7,156 bases of DNA from Spartobacteria bacterium (GTDB lineage Bacteria > Verrucomicrobiota > Verrucomicrobiia > Chthoniobacterales > Terrimicrobiaceae): the NCBI GenBank assembly GCA_947487745.1, contig CANKXQ010000066.1, forward strand, positions 1 through 7,156, read 5' to 3'. Shown here one piece after another: positions 6,502 to 7,156 of this stretch. Below the pieces are notes generated by a model that was given only the letters and a program-made list of their open reading frames with translations, did no database searches and was not told the origin of the DNA. Within the stretch, counting starts at the first letter, position 1. Each line of letters opens with the position of its first letter. The translations under genes and the position numbers were made by a program.

Positions 6502-7156
6502 ATGGCAAAGCAAGCACTCGGCAAGGGCCTCGGCGCACTCATCAACAAGCGCGTGGCCAGTCCGGCCCCAATTGAAGAACACGGCGAGAGAATCCAAAGG
6601 CTCCCGCTTGCGAACATTACCCCCAGCCCGCTTCAACCGCGTCTGGATTTTTCCTCGGATCAATTGCACGAGCTGGTCGAGAGCATACGCGAGCGCGGCA
6701 TCATCCAACCCCTCATCGTCCGTCAGGCGAATGGAGTCTATGAACTTATCGCCGGCGAGCGACGCTGGCGGGCAGCAAAAGAAGTTGGTCTCGCGGATGT
6801 CCCCGCCATTGTTCGCGAAGCCAGCGACCGCGAGGTGCTGGAACTCGCCCTCATCGAAAACCTCCAGCGCGAGGGCCTGAACCCAATCGAAGAGGCCGCC
6901 GCCTATGCCCGGCTTCATCAGGAATTCAGCCTCACGCAGGAGGAAATCTCCCGCCGCGTCGGAAAAAGCCGGGCCTCGGTCGCGAACGCGATGCGTTTGC
7001 TCGATCTGGAGTCCGATGCGCAATCGCTCCTCAAACACGGACGGATTTCCGTGGGACATGCCAAAGTCCTCCTCTCGCTGAAAAACCACAGCGAACAAAA
7101 ATGGCTCGCCGACCAAATCGTCAGGGGAACCCTCTCCGTGCGGGTCGCAGAAAAAA
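6502..7156 (+). CDS. parB: Chromosome-partitioning protein ParB (3' partial)
   Basis: ParB is a CTPase clamp that loads at parS sites, spreads on DNA and, with ParA and SMC, organises and segregates the chromosome origin. The start ATG at 6502 gives MAKQALGKGLGALINK, the typical chromosomal ParB N-terminus that interacts with ParA. The frame is open for 218 codons to the window edge. IQRLPLANITPSPLQPR (31-47) begins the N-terminal ParB/Srx domain. GIIQPLIVR (66-74) and the CTP-binding box GERRWRAAKEVGL (85-97) follow, then ENLQREGLNPIEEA (119-132). The parS-binding helix-turn-helix is at about 144-167 (LTQEEISRRVGKSRASVAN). All core motifs are intact and the dimerisation domain lies beyond the window. 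parA is not immediately upstream: the neighbour is the divergent ligase-like gene. No parS-like 16-base palindrome (TGTTTCACGTGAAACA type) is seen here. Confidence 0.96.
   Translation, partial: MAKQALGKGLGALINKRVASPAPIEEHGERIQRLPLANITPSPLQPRLDFSSDQLHELVESIRERGIIQPLIVRQANGVYELIAGERRWRAAKEVGLADVPAIVREASDREVLELALIENLQREGLNPIEEAAAYARLHQEFSLTQEEISRRVGKSRASVANAMRLLDLESDAQSLLKHGRISVGHAKVLLSLKNHSEQKWLADQIVRGTLSVRVAEK

Noticed and set aside
6447..6575. Small plus-strand frame starting at ATG 6447, upstream of and overlapping parB
   Set aside because: It is out of frame with parB, has no recognisable content, and its longer version is antisense to the ligase-like gene.

Overview
The window is a compact, GC-rich bacterial chromosomal segment holding mostly housekeeping genes. 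I see no plasmid, phage, transposase, tRNA, rRNA or CRISPR array. The phylum cannot be settled from these genes. The lack of Shine-Dalgarno motifs before every start, a CACAGAG tandem repeat and the mix of genes make me lean weakly towards a Verrucomicrobiota or other PVC-group bacterium, but this is a guess.

Layout from left to right. Positions 1-1119 (+) hold the C-terminal part of a DUF4153-type membrane protein, cut by the window edge. Positions 2672-1227 (-) encode a helical, TPR-like protein of unknown function. Its annotated end looks frameshifted, because a coding-like tail continues in another frame to 1162. Positions 2673-2940 are a 268-base gap with a perfect 8-bp hairpin and a three-unit CACAGAG tandem repeat. 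Then come dnaB (4419-2941, -), rplI (5062-4532, -), coaE (5737-5114, -) and a small lipoate/octanoate ligase-fold protein (6428-5769, -). Positions 6429-6501 are a divergent promoter gap. parB runs from 6502 (+) off the right edge.

The four minus-strand genes from the lipoyl-ligase-like gene through coaE and rplI to dnaB are spaced 31, 51 and 112 bases apart and could be one transcript. A long inverted repeat with a T-rich tail between rplI and dnaB could end or thin out transcription before the helicase. Only the rplI-dnaB pair is a classic neighbourhood. The usual rpsF, ssb and rpsR partners are replaced by cofactor genes (CoA synthesis, lipoylation). The helicase (DnaB) and the segregation protein (ParB) put replication and partition functions close together, but no parA, DnaA box cluster or parS site is visible.

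I found no convincing undescribed multi-gene system. The observations most worth a second look are the probable frameshift in the TPR-like gene, the repeat-bearing gap upstream of it, and the structured rplI-dnaB spacer.
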